Position numbers and translations under genes: made by a program. From Bog-473 sp035551835 (GTDB lineage: Bacteria; Actinomycetota; Acidimicrobiia; Acidimicrobiales; RAAP-2): DNA of 64,000 nucleotides. The notes under the pieces were generated by a model. That model saw only the letters and a program-made list of their open reading frames with translations. It searched no databases and had not been told where the DNA came from. The stretch spans positions 1 through 64,000 of the forward strand of contig DASZMN010000029.1 in the NCBI GenBank assembly GCA_035551835.1. The letters run 5' to 3'. Each line of letters starts with the position of its first letter. Positions within the stretch are counted from its first letter, which is position 1. Positions 7,761 through 16,507 of this stretch are shown here, piece by piece.

Positions 7761-8657
7761 CTACCCGGCCATGGCGTGATACTGGTCCGTGACCAGCAGA
7801 CCCATCACGTCGTAGCCGGCGGTTGTTCCGTGGGGGTTCCCGTTCCTGCACGTCCACGTCATCCAGCACACGATGGCCACGGAGGTGGGGACCGACCCGT
7901 AGGCCGCGGTCTGCGCCGTCTGGCTCAGCGACGTGTAGCCCCCGGTCCAGGCCGTGATGTCTAAGAACTTGATGTTCTCGCCGGCATACGCCTGCTTCAG
8001 CGTCGGATTGAGCAGCGACTTGAAAACGGTGACGGACTGCTCGGCCCGCTGCAATGAGGCGGCCGACGGCTGCGTGCTCGGGTACGCGTACGACCCCAGA
8101 TAGGCGTCGGGGTAGCTGAGCCCGATGATCGGGACGCTTGGACCAGCGGCCGTGCGCAGGTCGCTCGCCAACGTTGCCACGTTGGTGGACAAGGTGGGCA
8201 TGGCCGCACTGGCACACGGGACGAAGTCGCTCTGGAGAGAGCAGGGCACGACGTCATTGCCGCCGATGAGAATGGTGACGAGGCCGATGTGACCCTGGTG
8301 CGCCGAGATGAACGCGTCGGCCGCGGCAATCTGCGTCGTCAACGGATAGGCCACCGCATTGGGCTCGTTGGGCATGGGAATCGGACACCCCACCGTATCG
8401 AGGATCGACGTCGTCGTGGCACCCGAGCAGGCGAAATTGACGAGCGTCATGTGCGTCTGGTCGGCCACGTAACCGGTGAAGCCGGGCGTCGCGTTCAGGT
8501 TCGGCTGGTAACCGACGGCGTAGGAGTCGCCGAGCGACACGTAGTACGTCGGCGATGACGCGGTCGTCGCGTCTGCGGCCGGTCCGATCATCAGTGTGCA
8601 GGCGGACAGTACGAGCGCGGCAAGGATCGCCGCGCGCGTGGACGCAAGTCGTTGCAA
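7761..8657 (-). CDS. Secreted SGNH/GDSL hydrolase
   Basis: About 298 aa from TTG 8657, which has a purine-rich GGGGGA site 7 bases upstream; TTG 8675 is an alternative. A signal segment ends in LSAC (Cys about 20), so it may be a lipoprotein, or be cut later after ADA. SLGDSYAVGY (catalytic Ser about 45) is block I, an ILIGGNDV segment is block III with the oxyanion Asn, and NPHGTTAGYDVMG near the C-terminus holds the catalytic His. The Asp usually three residues before that His is not seen, as in some actinobacterial esterases. Likely an extracellular lipase or esterase. It converges with the monooxygenase gene. Confidence 0.8.
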   Translation of the reverse strand: MQRLASTRAAILAALVLSACTLMIGPAADATTASSPTYYVSLGDSYAVGYQPNLNATPGFTGYVADQTHMTLVNFACSGATTTSILDTVGCPIPMPNEPNAVAYPLTTQIAAADAFISAHQGHIGLVTILIGGNDVVPCSLQSDFVPCASAAMPTLSTNVATLASDLRTAAGPSVPIIGLSYPDAYLGSYAYPSTQPSAASLQRAEQSVTVFKSLLNPTLKQAYAGENIKFLDITAWTGGYTSLSQTAQTAAYGSVPTSVAIVCWMTWTCRNGNPHGTTAGYDVMGLLVTDQYHAMAG

Positions 8658-8999
8658 TGGTTCTTCCCCCTCCAAGGCGCCACCGTGAGATACCGACGGG
8701 GCGAGTTGTTCATCTCAAGTTAAAGAGACTGAGACGCGCATCGCATGAGCAATTGGACCTACATCGGCTCGAAAACGGCGTCAATGCATGCGGAAAACGG
8801 TTTCAAACCGGTTGTCGCTCGCCGAACGGCACGGCGAGCACGGACCACTCGAGGGTTTCAATGTTTCGTGAACGACCGGCGGTCCAAGGTGGTGTGAGTG
8901 CCGAACGGATCGCCCTTCTGCGGTCTGCCTTGGATCGCGTCTTTGACGACTTGGATCCACGAGCGCGAGGGCATTCCGACCCTCGGCAGCTGCCTCTCC
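8658..8999. other. Gene-free stretch between the SGNH hydrolase and CDF genes
   Basis: About 340 bases with no convincing reading frame. It contains the 13-base palindrome CGGTTTCAAACCG (8798-8810), which could be an operator or a chance element, and the upstream region of the SGNH hydrolase. No tRNA cloverleaf can be drawn around the palindrome. Confidence 0.4.
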
Positions 9000-10094
9000 T
9001 CAAGCGGGAGGCGGCAGGCTCTCCGTGTGATGTCGCGTGCCGGCGTGAGGATCGCCACTCGTGCCCTCGGGATCCACGTGGATGATGGCGTCCGACAGAT
9101 TCGTGATCTCGTGGAGGAGGCGATGGTGCGTCTCTTCCGCGATGCCGTGGGCAGCCGTCACGCTGAGAGCTCCTACGACGCCAAGGCGAACCTGCGCAAG
9201 GAGACGATGACCCATCCAGCGAGCCCGCACCTCGCTCACGCTGAGAACACCGGGCGTCGCTGCGGCCACGCGACCGATCTCTTCGATGACCGAAGGGTCG
9301 ACCGCGTCCAAGAGCCGCCCGCCGATGCTGCGCACCGCTTGCCAGCCGACCCCGGCGATCGCGGCCGCGATGACCAGGCCGATGAGCGGGTCAGCCCAGG
9401 GAAGGCCCAGGGCAACCCCGACGGCACCCACCAGGACCAGCAGAGAGGTCACACCGTCCGTGCGGGCATGGAGCCCGTCCGCCTCGAGCGCGGCCGAGCC
9501 AATACGGCGACCGGTCCGGATGCGGTATTGCGCCACGACCTCGTTGCCGACGGCGCCGATCACGGCGGCCGCCATGACAAAGCCAAGGTGGGTCACGGAC
9601 TGCGGATGGACGAGTCGCTCGGCCGCCTCGTAGGCGGCGAGAACGGCCGAGGCGGCGATCAGCGCAATGACCAACACCCCGGCCAGATCTTCGGCCTTGC
9701 CGAACCCATAGGTGAACCGCCGGGTGGGCGGACGCCGGGTCACGCGGAAGGCGAGGAAGAGGGGCACCGCGCTGAGCGCGTCCGCGCCGTTGTGGAGCGT
9801 GTCCCCCAAGAGAGCGACGGACCCGCTGGCGGCGACCACGAGGGCCTGGACGCCCGCGGTGACCAGCAGGATCACCAACGACGCGGTCACGGTGCGGATC
9901 CCGGCCGTGCTGCCTTCGAGCGCTTGGTCGAGTGAGTCCTTGGCGTCGTGTGAGTGGCGACCTGCGAGGTTCTTGATGAACCCAGACCACCCATGCGAAT
10001 GCTCATGAGCCGGCGGGTGGGTGTGCGTGGGGATGCGCCATCCCGCCAGCCTCGCACCGCGGGTTGTCGCGAGCACCTTGCGACCGACTCGCAA
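9000..10094 (-). CDS. Cation diffusion facilitator (CDF) metal exporter
   Basis: Up to 364 aa. The His-rich N-terminus (HTHPPAHEHSHGW) is a likely metal-binding tail. Six membrane segments follow. The two conserved metal-site motifs are present: LLGDTLHNGADAL (HxxxD, helix 2) and ADGLHARTDGVTS (HxxxD, helix 5), which coordinate Zn/Co/Cd in the family. The cytosolic C-terminal domain (EVRARWMGHRLLAQVRLGV to HVDPEG) is the usual ferredoxin-like dimer domain. The start is uncertain: TTG 10094 or GTG 10076, with no ribosome site. It lies 22 bases after the HAD gene, so it is probably co-transcribed. Exact metal unknown. Confidence 0.9.
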   Translation of the reverse strand: MRVGRKVLATTRGARLAGWRIPTHTHPPAHEHSHGWSGFIKNLAGRHSHDAKDSLDQALEGSTAGIRTVTASLVILLVTAGVQALVVAASGSVALLGDTLHNGADALSAVPLFLAFRVTRRPPTRRFTYGFGKAEDLAGVLVIALIAASAVLAAYEAAERLVHPQSVTHLGFVMAAAVIGAVGNEVVAQYRIRTGRRIGSAALEADGLHARTDGVTSLLVLVGAVGVALGLPWADPLIGLVIAAAIAGVGWQAVRSIGGRLLDAVDPSVIEEIGRVAAATPGVLSVSEVRARWMGHRLLAQVRLGVVGALSVTAAHGIAEETHHRLLHEITNLSDAIIHVDPEGTSGDPHAGTRHHTESLPPPA

Positions 10095-10116
10095 CTGCGA
10101 CTCGGTCGCGTTCAGA

Positions 10117-10749
10117 TCAGTCGCGTCGCCCGGTCAGCGGCAGGCCCACCAATGCCTCGAGCTCGGCCAGCGCCACGTCGGGATCAATCACCTTGATGGT
10201 CTGCATCCCGAGCGCCCTGGCTGGCTTCAGGTTCACCCCCAGGTCGTCGAGGAACACGCACTCGTCGGGACGCACGCCGAGCGTCTCGCAGGCGAGCTCG
10301 TAAAAGCGGGGGTCGGGCTTTCGCACCCCGAGCACGCGTGATTCGAGGACGGCATCGAACATCGCGTAGATCGAGGCCACCTCGTCCGACAGGATGGCTT
10401 CCGCCCGGGTGAAATTGTTGGTCAGGCAAGCCGTCTTCAATTTCGTCCCGCAGACGCGGATCGCTTCCACCATCTGCGGCCGGATCTCTCCCGCCAGCCG
10501 CTCGAGCACCAAGCGCCCATCCAGCTCGTGACCCAGCGCGCCGGCCTCCTCGGACCACTCTGAGCCAAAGGTCTCCAGGTCCACCTCGCCGCGCTCGAGC
10601 CGGGCCCACGCGTTGGTGTCGGGGTTGGTGGCGTTCACCGTCCGGATGAAGTCAGGCGGGAGCCCGCGCTCCTCCTCCAGGTGGGCGAACGCCTCGAAGG
10701 GGCTCGATGAGATCACGCCCCCGAAGTCGAACATGACGGCTCGAATCAC
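10117..10749 (-). CDS. HAD-superfamily hydrolase
   Basis: 210 aa with all four HAD motifs: FDFGGVI near residue 7 (nucleophile Asp8; the usual second Asp is Gly, as in several sugar-phosphatase and epoxide-hydrolase-N-terminal-like members), TNNF (motif II), KPD (motif III Lys) and FLDDLGVNL (motif IV). The helical cap between motifs I and II is of the C1 type. Probably a small-molecule phosphatase; the substrate is unknown. ATG 10749 begins directly with the first beta strand. It precedes the CDF exporter by 22 bases, suggesting a two-gene unit. Confidence 0.85.
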   Translation of the reverse strand: MIRAVMFDFGGVISSSPFEAFAHLEEERGLPPDFIRTVNATNPDTNAWARLERGEVDLETFGSEWSEEAGALGHELDGRLVLERLAGEIRPQMVEAIRVCGTKLKTACLTNNFTRAEAILSDEVASIYAMFDAVLESRVLGVRKPDPRFYELACETLGVRPDECVFLDDLGVNLKPARALGMQTIKVIDPDVALAELEALVGLPLTGRRD

Positions 10750-10822
10750 AGATGCTCCTTCCGGGATCGGCCGTCATTCTCGCGTCCCGCACCCGCGGGG
10801 CTCTATCTCCCGGCCCGATCGG

Positions 10823-10851
10823 CCCGCGAGGCGGGGGAGTGACCTGGTCAC
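10823..10851. terminator. Hairpin and palindrome between the SDR and HAD genes
   Basis: CCCGC-GAG-GCGGG (10823-10835) is followed at once by the 13-base palindrome GTGACCTGGTCAC (10839-10851), just beyond the SDR stop. The pair may end the upstream transcript or serve as an operator for the HAD-CDF pair. There is no T-tract, so termination is uncertain. Confidence 0.35.
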
Positions 10852-10864
10852 GGGGGGGGATGGT

Positions 10865-11668
10865 TCAGACGAAATCGGAGCCGCCGTCCGCGTTCACGCA
10901 GGCGCCGGTGACGTAGCCGTTGCGACGGGACGCGAGATAGGCCACCAGCGAGGCGACCTCGTCGGGCAGGCCGGCCCGGCCCAGGTCGGCCGGCTGGTGG
11001 AACGTCCGCTCGATCCAGGTCATGACGTCGTGCGGGTCGGCCGGGTCGAGGCCCTCCGCCGCGAAGATCTCGCGCAGGTTCTCGGTGAAGCTCGCCGTCA
11101 CGATCGAACCGGGGCAGACCGCGTTGACCAGGATGCCGTCGGGTGCCAGCGACTTGGCCAGGTTCTTGGCGATGCTCGTGACGGCGGCCTTTGACGCGGT
11201 GTAGGCCACGAGGATCGGGCTCTGGCGCTGGATCGAATGGGCCGAGAACATGACCACGCGACCCCACTCAGCCGCCCGTAGCGACGGCAACGCGGCGCGC
11301 ACGCTCCGCACCGCCGACATGGTGCCGAGGGAGAACGCAGCGTCCCAACCGCCGTCGTCGAGGTCCTCGAAGCGGCCGGCACCGGGCCCGATGGTGTGCA
11401 CGAGGATGTTCAGCGGGCCCCAGCGCTCCTGGACCTGGCGGAACCCGCTGTCGATCGACGCCGGGTCGGTCATGTCGACGCTGATGCCGACGGCGTCCGG
11501 GCTGCCCAACGCGGTGAGCGCCGTCACCGTCTCGTCGAGCGCGTCGCGGCCGCGCGCCATGACCGCGACCCGGGCGCCGTCGGCGGCCAGGATCTCCGCG
11601 ACGGCGCGCCCCATACCCTTGCTGCCGCCGCTGACGACCGCCGTCGCGTCTGCGATCCCGAGATCCAC
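10865..11668 (-). CDS. Short-chain dehydrogenase/reductase (SDR)
   Basis: 267 aa. GTG 11668 was chosen because GGGAGG lies 8 bases upstream and the Rossmann fold starts right after it. SGGSKGMG (about residues 13-20) is the classical cofactor loop TGxxxGxG with Ser for Thr. Catalytic residues are in VMFSAHSIQ (Ser) and YTASK (Tyr, Lys). The usual NNAG structural motif is replaced by HTIG. The C-terminus NADGGSDFV is typical. It acts as an NAD(P)-dependent oxidoreductase of unknown substrate. It follows the sulfotransferase by 35 bases and is probably part of that operon, so an alcohol or sterol-like substrate is conceivable. Confidence 0.85.
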   Translation of the reverse strand: MDLGIADATAVVSGGSKGMGRAVAEILAADGARVAVMARGRDALDETVTALTALGSPDAVGISVDMTDPASIDSGFRQVQERWGPLNILVHTIGPGAGRFEDLDDGGWDAAFSLGTMSAVRSVRAALPSLRAAEWGRVVMFSAHSIQRQSPILVAYTASKAAVTSIAKNLAKSLAPDGILVNAVCPGSIVTASFTENLREIFAAEGLDPADPHDVMTWIERTFHQPADLGRAGLPDEVASLVAYLASRRNGYVTGACVNADGGSDFV

Positions 11669-11703
11669 TCCGTCAACCTCCCTCGGCGGGACGCGCCCGG
11701 CGG

Positions 11704-12849
11704 CTACGCCGCGGCATCGTACGAACCCATGTAGCGGGCGAAGCTCTGGTGCACCTGGTCGACCTCGAGCCCGAACTGCGCCAGGTCGTAGGAGTGCCGC
11801 CCGCGCGACCCCGGCTGGTGGCTGCCGGCCCAGCGGGTCACCGCCTCCCGGGACCGCTCGGGGAACTCGAGGCCGATCTGTTCGTAGGCCGCCGCGAGCG
11901 CACCGACGGGGTCCATTTGGAGGTCGGCCCACGCCAGGTCCGCGAAGCGGTCGTCACCGACCCGGCGCCGGAAGTCCATCGCCCGCGTGATGGCCTCGGA
12001 CCAACGGCGCAGCTGTTCCGCGCCGAGCTCCAGGGAGTCGTCGCGGTCGCTGGCCCAGCTGCGCGTGTAGTGGATCAGGTTGCACACCGACCCCAGGACC
12101 TTGGCCGGGTCGCGGTGGCTCCAGAGGAACTTGGCGTCCGGGTAGGCGGCGAGGAGGGAGTCCAACGCGAACATGTGCACCGGTGTCTTGAGGTGCCACA
12201 GCCGCGGCGGGCAGTGCCACTGCAGCAGCCGCAGCACCCGACGGTGGTAGCGGTAGGTGGCGTCCATGTCGCATTCGGTCACCCACGCGAGGTAGGAGGG
12301 TACCCGCGCGAACCCGTCGAAGTGGACGGTGCGAAAGCTCATGCCGAGCAGGTCCTGGCACTCGGTCGGTCCGGTCGCCTCCTCGTGGTGCATCGACGCC
12401 ATCAGGGGGAACATCTCGTTCATCATCTGCAGTCCGGCCTCGGTCTGGGCGATGCGCGTGTCGGTATATTCGGTCGCCGACTCGGGCGGCGGGCAGGGGT
12501 CCGACGACTCCCACAGCCGCAGCGAGCGGAACTGCGGGTCGGCGGCCACGAGCTGGCTGAGCGCCGTGGTGCCGGTGCGCGGCAGGCCGATCACGAACAC
12601 GGGTCCCTCAATCCGCTCGTCGTCGATCTCGGGATGAGCCCGGTAGGTGTCCTCGACCCGCAGCCGGGAGGCCAGTGCGCCGGCGAGACGCATCCGCAGC
12701 ATGACCTCGCCCTCCTCCGTGAGGTCGGCCTCGGTGTTCATGGATTCCGTCAGGCGCTCGAGCCCTTCCCGGTGCGTCCCGTCGCCGAAATCCGAGAGGC
12801 CGGCCGACGCACGCGCGTCCGCTTCGAGTTCGTCGGCGTCGAGGGTCAT
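11704..12849 (-). CDS. PAPS-dependent sulfotransferase family protein
   Basis: 381 aa from ATG 12849, overlapping the DUF1214 stop by 4 bases (ATGA). VIGLPRTGTTALSQLV (about residues 85-100) is the 5'-phosphosulfate loop, and LWSHRDPAKVLGSVCNLI holds the 3'-phosphate Arg/Ser motif. A CPPRLWHLKTPVHMFALDSL segment fits the Sulfotransfer_3-type actinobacterial family. These enzymes move sulfate from PAPS to hydroxyls of lipids, sterols or sugars; the acceptor is not predictable. The coupling to DUF1214 and an SDR suggests a small-lipid modification unit. A longer open frame up to 13173 is antisense-like and was not used. Confidence 0.85.
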   Translation of the reverse strand: MTLDADELEADARASAGLSDFGDGTHREGLERLTESMNTEADLTEEGEVMLRMRLAGALASRLRVEDTYRAHPEIDDERIEGPVFVIGLPRTGTTALSQLVAADPQFRSLRLWESSDPCPPPESATEYTDTRIAQTEAGLQMMNEMFPLMASMHHEEATGPTECQDLLGMSFRTVHFDGFARVPSYLAWVTECDMDATYRYHRRVLRLLQWHCPPRLWHLKTPVHMFALDSLLAAYPDAKFLWSHRDPAKVLGSVCNLIHYTRSWASDRDDSLELGAEQLRRWSEAITRAMDFRRRVGDDRFADLAWADLQMDPVGALAAAYEQIGLEFPERSREAVTRWAGSHQPGSRGRHSYDLAQFGLEVDQVHQSFARYMGSYDAAA

Positions 12850-14090
12850 CGCGCGAAGCGCTTGCTGACGGCGAGCCGCCGCGCCGCGACCGTCCGCCGC
12901 CGGTCCTCGGGACCGACCCGGCGCGTGTCTGGCGGCAACGTCGAAGGCAAATCGGAGAACGGGACGACGCGCGTGGTCGGGACCGGCGCCGACTCGGTGC
13001 GCACGCAGCGCAAGATCACGGGCCCGGCGCTGTGACCGGCCGTGTCGAGCCAGTTGGCGAAGCCGGGGTCCTGGTGCGCGATGACGACGCGCAACGTCCC
13101 GTCCTCGTCGACGACCGCCTGGTGCCCGTTCAGGCTGCTCTGGTGCCGGGCGTAGTCGATTGTCTCCCACCATGGGTTCCCGAGCGAGTAGCTCCAGTAC
13201 AGGCCCGTCGGCGGCGTGACCTCGACCAGAAGAGCCTCATCCGCGTCGAGTTGGAAGGACCCGATGACCGGGCGGTTCTCGGCGGCCGCCCCCATGGCCG
13301 TGCCGTCGAGCGGGGGCAGGAAGGTGTTGGGGGTCTCGGGCCGGGAGAACTGGAGGAAGAACTCGAGATTGCCGATCACGAAGTCGCCCAGTGCGATCAA
13401 TTGGCGCGCCGCGACGGCCCTCGGGTCGGCGGCCGGCCGCCCCGCCCCCGACGAGCTGCGACCGGCCCCGTCTCCCACCCGCTCGATCGACAGCGACGAC
13501 GCCACCTCGGTGTCCCAGTCGTAGAAGAAGTGGCGCACCACCAGGATGGTCGCGTCCGGCGCGATGGGCAGCCAGTTGCCGTCGTGGCGCTCGGCCGAGA
13601 GGGTGAGGTCCACCTCGCCCCCGGGACCGAGGTCGATCTCGTCGAGCAGGACGTTGGCCGACGACGCCATGCCGGCCATCGACTGGAGGCCGACGTAGCG
13701 GGCGGTGCCGCGGTTACCCCGGATCTTGTAGGTCTCGCCCCCTCGCAGCGGCGCCCCCATGTAGATGCAGTCCGGGCAGTCCATGCCCCACTTGTAGACG
13801 TTGTCGACGCCCGACGCGTTGACGGCGAGGACCGGGTCGGGTTCGGCGCGCAGGGCCTGGTCGGCTCCCAACGCCAACAGGACGAGCAGGTGCCGAAAGC
13901 CGGCGGCGAGGTCCTCCGCGTTGTGCGCCGAAGAGTTGGTGCTGACGATCTCGGCGGCCTTGCCGAGGGCGTCGAGCAGATGCGACCACGCGCGCCCGGA
14001 CGCCAGATCGTCGGCCGTGGCGTCGCCGGCCTTGGCCGCCTCGCTGACCGAGTGCGGCATCCACGAGGGATTGACGAACGAGTCGGTCAT
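12846..14090 (-). CDS. DUF1214 domain protein
   Basis: 414 aa from ATG 14090. The C-terminal third (PPTGLYWSYSLGNPWWETID to GFANWLDTAGHSAGPVILRC) is the DUF1214 beta-rich domain; the N-terminal part has the YKIRGNRGTARYVGLQSM segment usual in long actinobacterial members. No signal peptide is seen. The biochemical role is unknown; homologues often sit beside lipid or steroid metabolism genes. It is the first gene of a minus-strand series and overlaps the sulfotransferase by 4 bases, so both proteins are probably made together. Confidence 0.75.
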   Translation of the reverse strand: MTDSFVNPSWMPHSVSEAAKAGDATADDLASGRAWSHLLDALGKAAEIVSTNSSAHNAEDLAAGFRHLLVLLALGADQALRAEPDPVLAVNASGVDNVYKWGMDCPDCIYMGAPLRGGETYKIRGNRGTARYVGLQSMAGMASSANVLLDEIDLGPGGEVDLTLSAERHDGNWLPIAPDATILVVRHFFYDWDTEVASSLSIERVGDGAGRSSSGAGRPAADPRAVAARQLIALGDFVIGNLEFFLQFSRPETPNTFLPPLDGTAMGAAAENRPVIGSFQLDADEALLVEVTPPTGLYWSYSLGNPWWETIDYARHQSSLNGHQAVVDEDGTLRVVIAHQDPGFANWLDTAGHSAGPVILRCVRTESAPVPTTRVVPFSDLPSTLPPDTRRVGPEDRRRTVAARRLAVSKRFAR

Positions 14091-14104
14091 CGGATGTTCC
14101 GCCT

Positions 14105-14884
14105 GTGCGTCGCCCACAGCACCACCAAGGCCGGACCCCCATCTCGAAGAGGGCGCCATGCTTTCGCAGCGCCCCGCGGACGTCAACCGCGAAACGGAGC
14201 GCGACGATCACGGCAAAACGGCAGCCCGCCGCCACCATCGGCTTCGAACAGGCCGACGCCGTGCTCGATGGCATCGACGCCCACGGCCTCGTCAAGCTGG
14301 CGGCGGCGCACGGGTGCGTGCTGCGGTTGACCGTTCCCGTCGGGACCTACCTCCCGCGGGGCCTCGAGCTGATGGAGGTCCTGGGCGGGACGCCGCCCGA
14401 CGGGCGCAGCGTCGGCCGGATGCTGCACAGCTCGGCCGCCCGCACCATCTACCAGGACCCCAGCTACGGCGTGCGCCAGCTGGTCGACATCGCCATCCGC
14501 GCCCTTCCCCCCGCGGTCAACGACCCCACGACCGCCGTCGAGGCGCTCGACCGCCTCCACGGCGTCCTGCGCGCGGTCGCGAAGCGCCCCGACCCCTCGG
14601 GCTTCTACGTCGACGCGCACGGAACGGTCCGGCTGATCGTGCCGGTGCCGGGGTGGGACCGCCTCGTCGAGCTGGCGCTCACCGAGGTCGCGTTCTACGG
14701 GTCGGGCTCGCCGCAGGTGACGCGCAAGCTCATGGCGATCTTCGACGACCTGGCGTCATGGGCGCCGCCGGAACGCCTCGGTCCGGTCGAGGCCCAGCGG
14801 GCCTGGCTCCAGTCGGAGGTGGCCCGCGGGGCCGTCATGCCGGCCGACCTCCTGCTTCGCCCCGACCCTTTAGGTTTGGGGTAG
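14105..14884 (+). pseudogene. 5'-truncated DUF2254 membrane protein gene
   Basis: From about 14237 the frame encodes the soluble C-terminal half of DUF2254 proteins: GFEQADAVLDGIDAHGLVKL, TYLPRGLELMEVLGG, TIYQDPSYGVRQLVDIAIRA and LPPAVNDPTTAVEALDRLHG, all recognisable family blocks. Full members have about 400-450 aa with four N-terminal membrane helices; none of these is present here. The first 44 codons (Arg/Ser/Thr-rich) look non-coding, and they run close to the divergent DUF1214 start. This suggests a deletion that removed the membrane part. A short soluble version could still be expressed from an internal start. Confidence 0.65.
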
Positions 14885-14938
14885 GCGACACCCGCGGCCG
14901 GGGCCGAACACGGCGGCGGCGACACAAGGAGGCATGCC

Positions 14939-15391
14939 GTGCTGCTGAACGGAGTGAACCACGTGGCGATCTTGACCAAGAACACCGAGCGTTTCGTCGA
15001 TTTCTACCGCGACATGTTCGAGGCCGAAGTGCTCGGCGAGCAGCGCATGGGCGGCGAAGGGGTGCTGACCCTCGTGCGCATCGGCGAGCTCTCCGAGATC
15101 AACCTATTCGAGGTCAACGGGAACACGGAGGCCGACCGCCAGACGCCCATGTTCGGCCGGGGTCGCATCGACCACATGGGGCTGCAGGCAGACTCGCTCG
15201 AGGCCTTCGAGGAGATCCGCCGGCGCCTCATCGTGGCGGGGGCGGCGGACGAGTTCGTCACCGACTTCGGGCCCGTCCTCTCCATGTTCTTCACCGACCC
15301 CGACGGGCTCGAGGGCGAGGTCGTGGTCGCCAACCCGGACGCTCGGCCCGGCGTCTTCAACCCGCCCGGCACGCCGGCGGCGCGCTACTAG
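14939..15391 (+). CDS. VOC-superfamily (glyoxalase/dioxygenase-like) protein
   Basis: 150 aa from GTG 14939, with AAGGAGG 6 bases upstream. Two beta-alpha-beta-beta-beta modules are visible: NGVNHVAILTKNTERFVDFY at the N-terminus (metal-ligand His) and IDHMGLQADSLEAFEEIRRR in the middle (second His), ending with FFTDPDGLEGEVVV (Glu ligand). This is the pattern of metal-dependent VOC enzymes such as glyoxalase I and extradiol dioxygenases. Reaction not predictable. The stop codon sits inside a 16-base palindrome. Confidence 0.85.
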   Translation: MLLNGVNHVAILTKNTERFVDFYRDMFEAEVLGEQRMGGEGVLTLVRIGELSEINLFEVNGNTEADRQTPMFGRGRIDHMGLQADSLEAFEEIRRRLIVAGAADEFVTDFGPVLSMFFTDPDGLEGEVVVANPDARPGVFNPPGTPAARY

Positions 15392-15424
15392 TAGCGCAGC
15401 GCCCGCCGGGACCGTGCCCCGGCG
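15382..15424 (+). terminator. Palindrome plus GC hairpin after the VOC gene
   Basis: GCGCTACTAGTAGCGC (15382-15397) is a perfect 16-base palindrome that includes the TAG stop. It is followed by CGCCGGG (15404-15410) and CCCGGCG (15418-15424) with a 7-base loop. Together they look like a transcription end signal; there is no T-tract. Confidence 0.5.
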
Positions 15425-15559
15425 GCCCTCCTCAGGTCCAAAAGGCCACCAGCTCACGGGCAATTGTTCGGCAAGTGCCGTTGCCACCACCGGCGCGTGC
15501 GCCTACCATTGCAACGGTCGCCCGGCCGCGAGGCCCGGGCGAGGTCAAGGGGGAACAAC

Positions 15560-16507
15560 ATGGGGAAATCCCGTCGTGGGCTCGGCGCGCTGTCGGCCGC
15601 CGGCCTGTTCGGCACGATGCTCGTCTTCGCCGCCGGCACCAGCACGGGCGCCGCCGTCACCGCCGCGCCCACCATCTCGCACCCGCCGCGCATTCCCGTC
15701 CCCCCACCCGGCCCGGGCGGTCCGGGCGCCCCCGGCGCCCCGGGCGTGGTCAACACCTGGGCGGCTTCGAACTGGTCGGGCTACGCGGAGACCGGGACGT
15801 TCACCGGGGTCACGGGGACGTGGACCGTCCCCGCCGTCGCCGCGTCGTCGTCGCCGACCTACTCGTCGGCCTGGGTCGGGGTCGACGGGTTCAACAACAG
15901 CAACCTCATCCAGACCGGGACCGAGGAGGACTACTACAACGGCGCCGCGCACTACAACGCGTGGTGGGAGATCCTCCCGGCGTCCGAGACGGCCCTGCCG
16001 GGCTCGTTCGCCGTCGCACCGGGGGACCGCATGAAGGCCTCCATCTACGAGACGTCGACCGTGTCGGGCGGCGGGGGACCGGGTGGCCCCGGCGGTCCGG
16101 GGCACAAGGCCGGCGTCGGCGGTACCGCGCAGCACGTCTGGGTGATCACGATCGGTGACGCCACGCGGGGCTGGTCGTTCTCGACGAACCAGGCGTACAA
16201 CGGCGCGGGCTCGTCGGCCGAATGGGTGATGGAGGCCCCGGAGGTCGGCGGCCGGATCGCCACCCTGGCCCACTACACCGTCAACCCGCCGTCGGGGACG
16301 GGTGACTTCGACAACACCGGCGTGCTCACGAGCATCGCCAGCACCGGTTCACCCGTCTACACGGGTGCGGGGCTCAACTACCAGAAGGACGCCGGCGTCA
16401 TGATCCAGAACAACGCGCAAGTGTCGACGCCGGGCAACCCGGACACGGCCCTCACTGCGTTCAACGCCGCGTACGGCTCCGCCCTGCCGCCGACGCCGAG
16501 CGGCTGA
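15560..16507 (+). CDS. Secreted G1-family glutamic endopeptidase (eqolisin)
   Basis: 315 aa from ATG 15560, which has an AAGGGGGAA ribosome site. Signal peptide in residues 1-36 (Arg-rich start, Ala/Leu core, VTAAP). A Pro/Gly linker (about 42-62) leads to the eqolisin beta-sandwich: NWSGYAETGTFTGVTGTWTV, WVGVDGFNNSNLIQTGTEED with probable catalytic Gln118, and SSAEWVMEAPEVGG with probable catalytic Glu221. The Gln/Glu dyad works in acid, so the enzyme probably digests protein outside the cell at low pH. A Gly/Pro insertion (about 169-182) is unusual. Single-gene unit. Confidence 0.85.
   Translation: MGKSRRGLGALSAAGLFGTMLVFAAGTSTGAAVTAAPTISHPPRIPVPPPGPGGPGAPGAPGVVNTWAASNWSGYAETGTFTGVTGTWTVPAVAASSSPTYSSAWVGVDGFNNSNLIQTGTEEDYYNGAAHYNAWWEILPASETALPGSFAVAPGDRMKASIYETSTVSGGGGPGGPGGPGHKAGVGGTAQHVWVITIGDATRGWSFSTNQAYNGAGSSAEWVMEAPEVGGRIATLAHYTVNPPSGTGDFDNTGVLTSIASTGSPVYTGAGLNYQKDAGVMIQNNAQVSTPGNPDTALTAFNAAYGSALPPTPSG

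Noticed and set aside
8798..8810. tRNA T-arm-like GGTTTCAAACC
   Set aside because: No acceptor, D or anticodon stem can be built around it.
10094..11704. Biosynthetic gene cluster reading of the HAD/SDR/sulfotransferase genes
   Set aside because: No core synthase, carrier protein or tailoring set is present.
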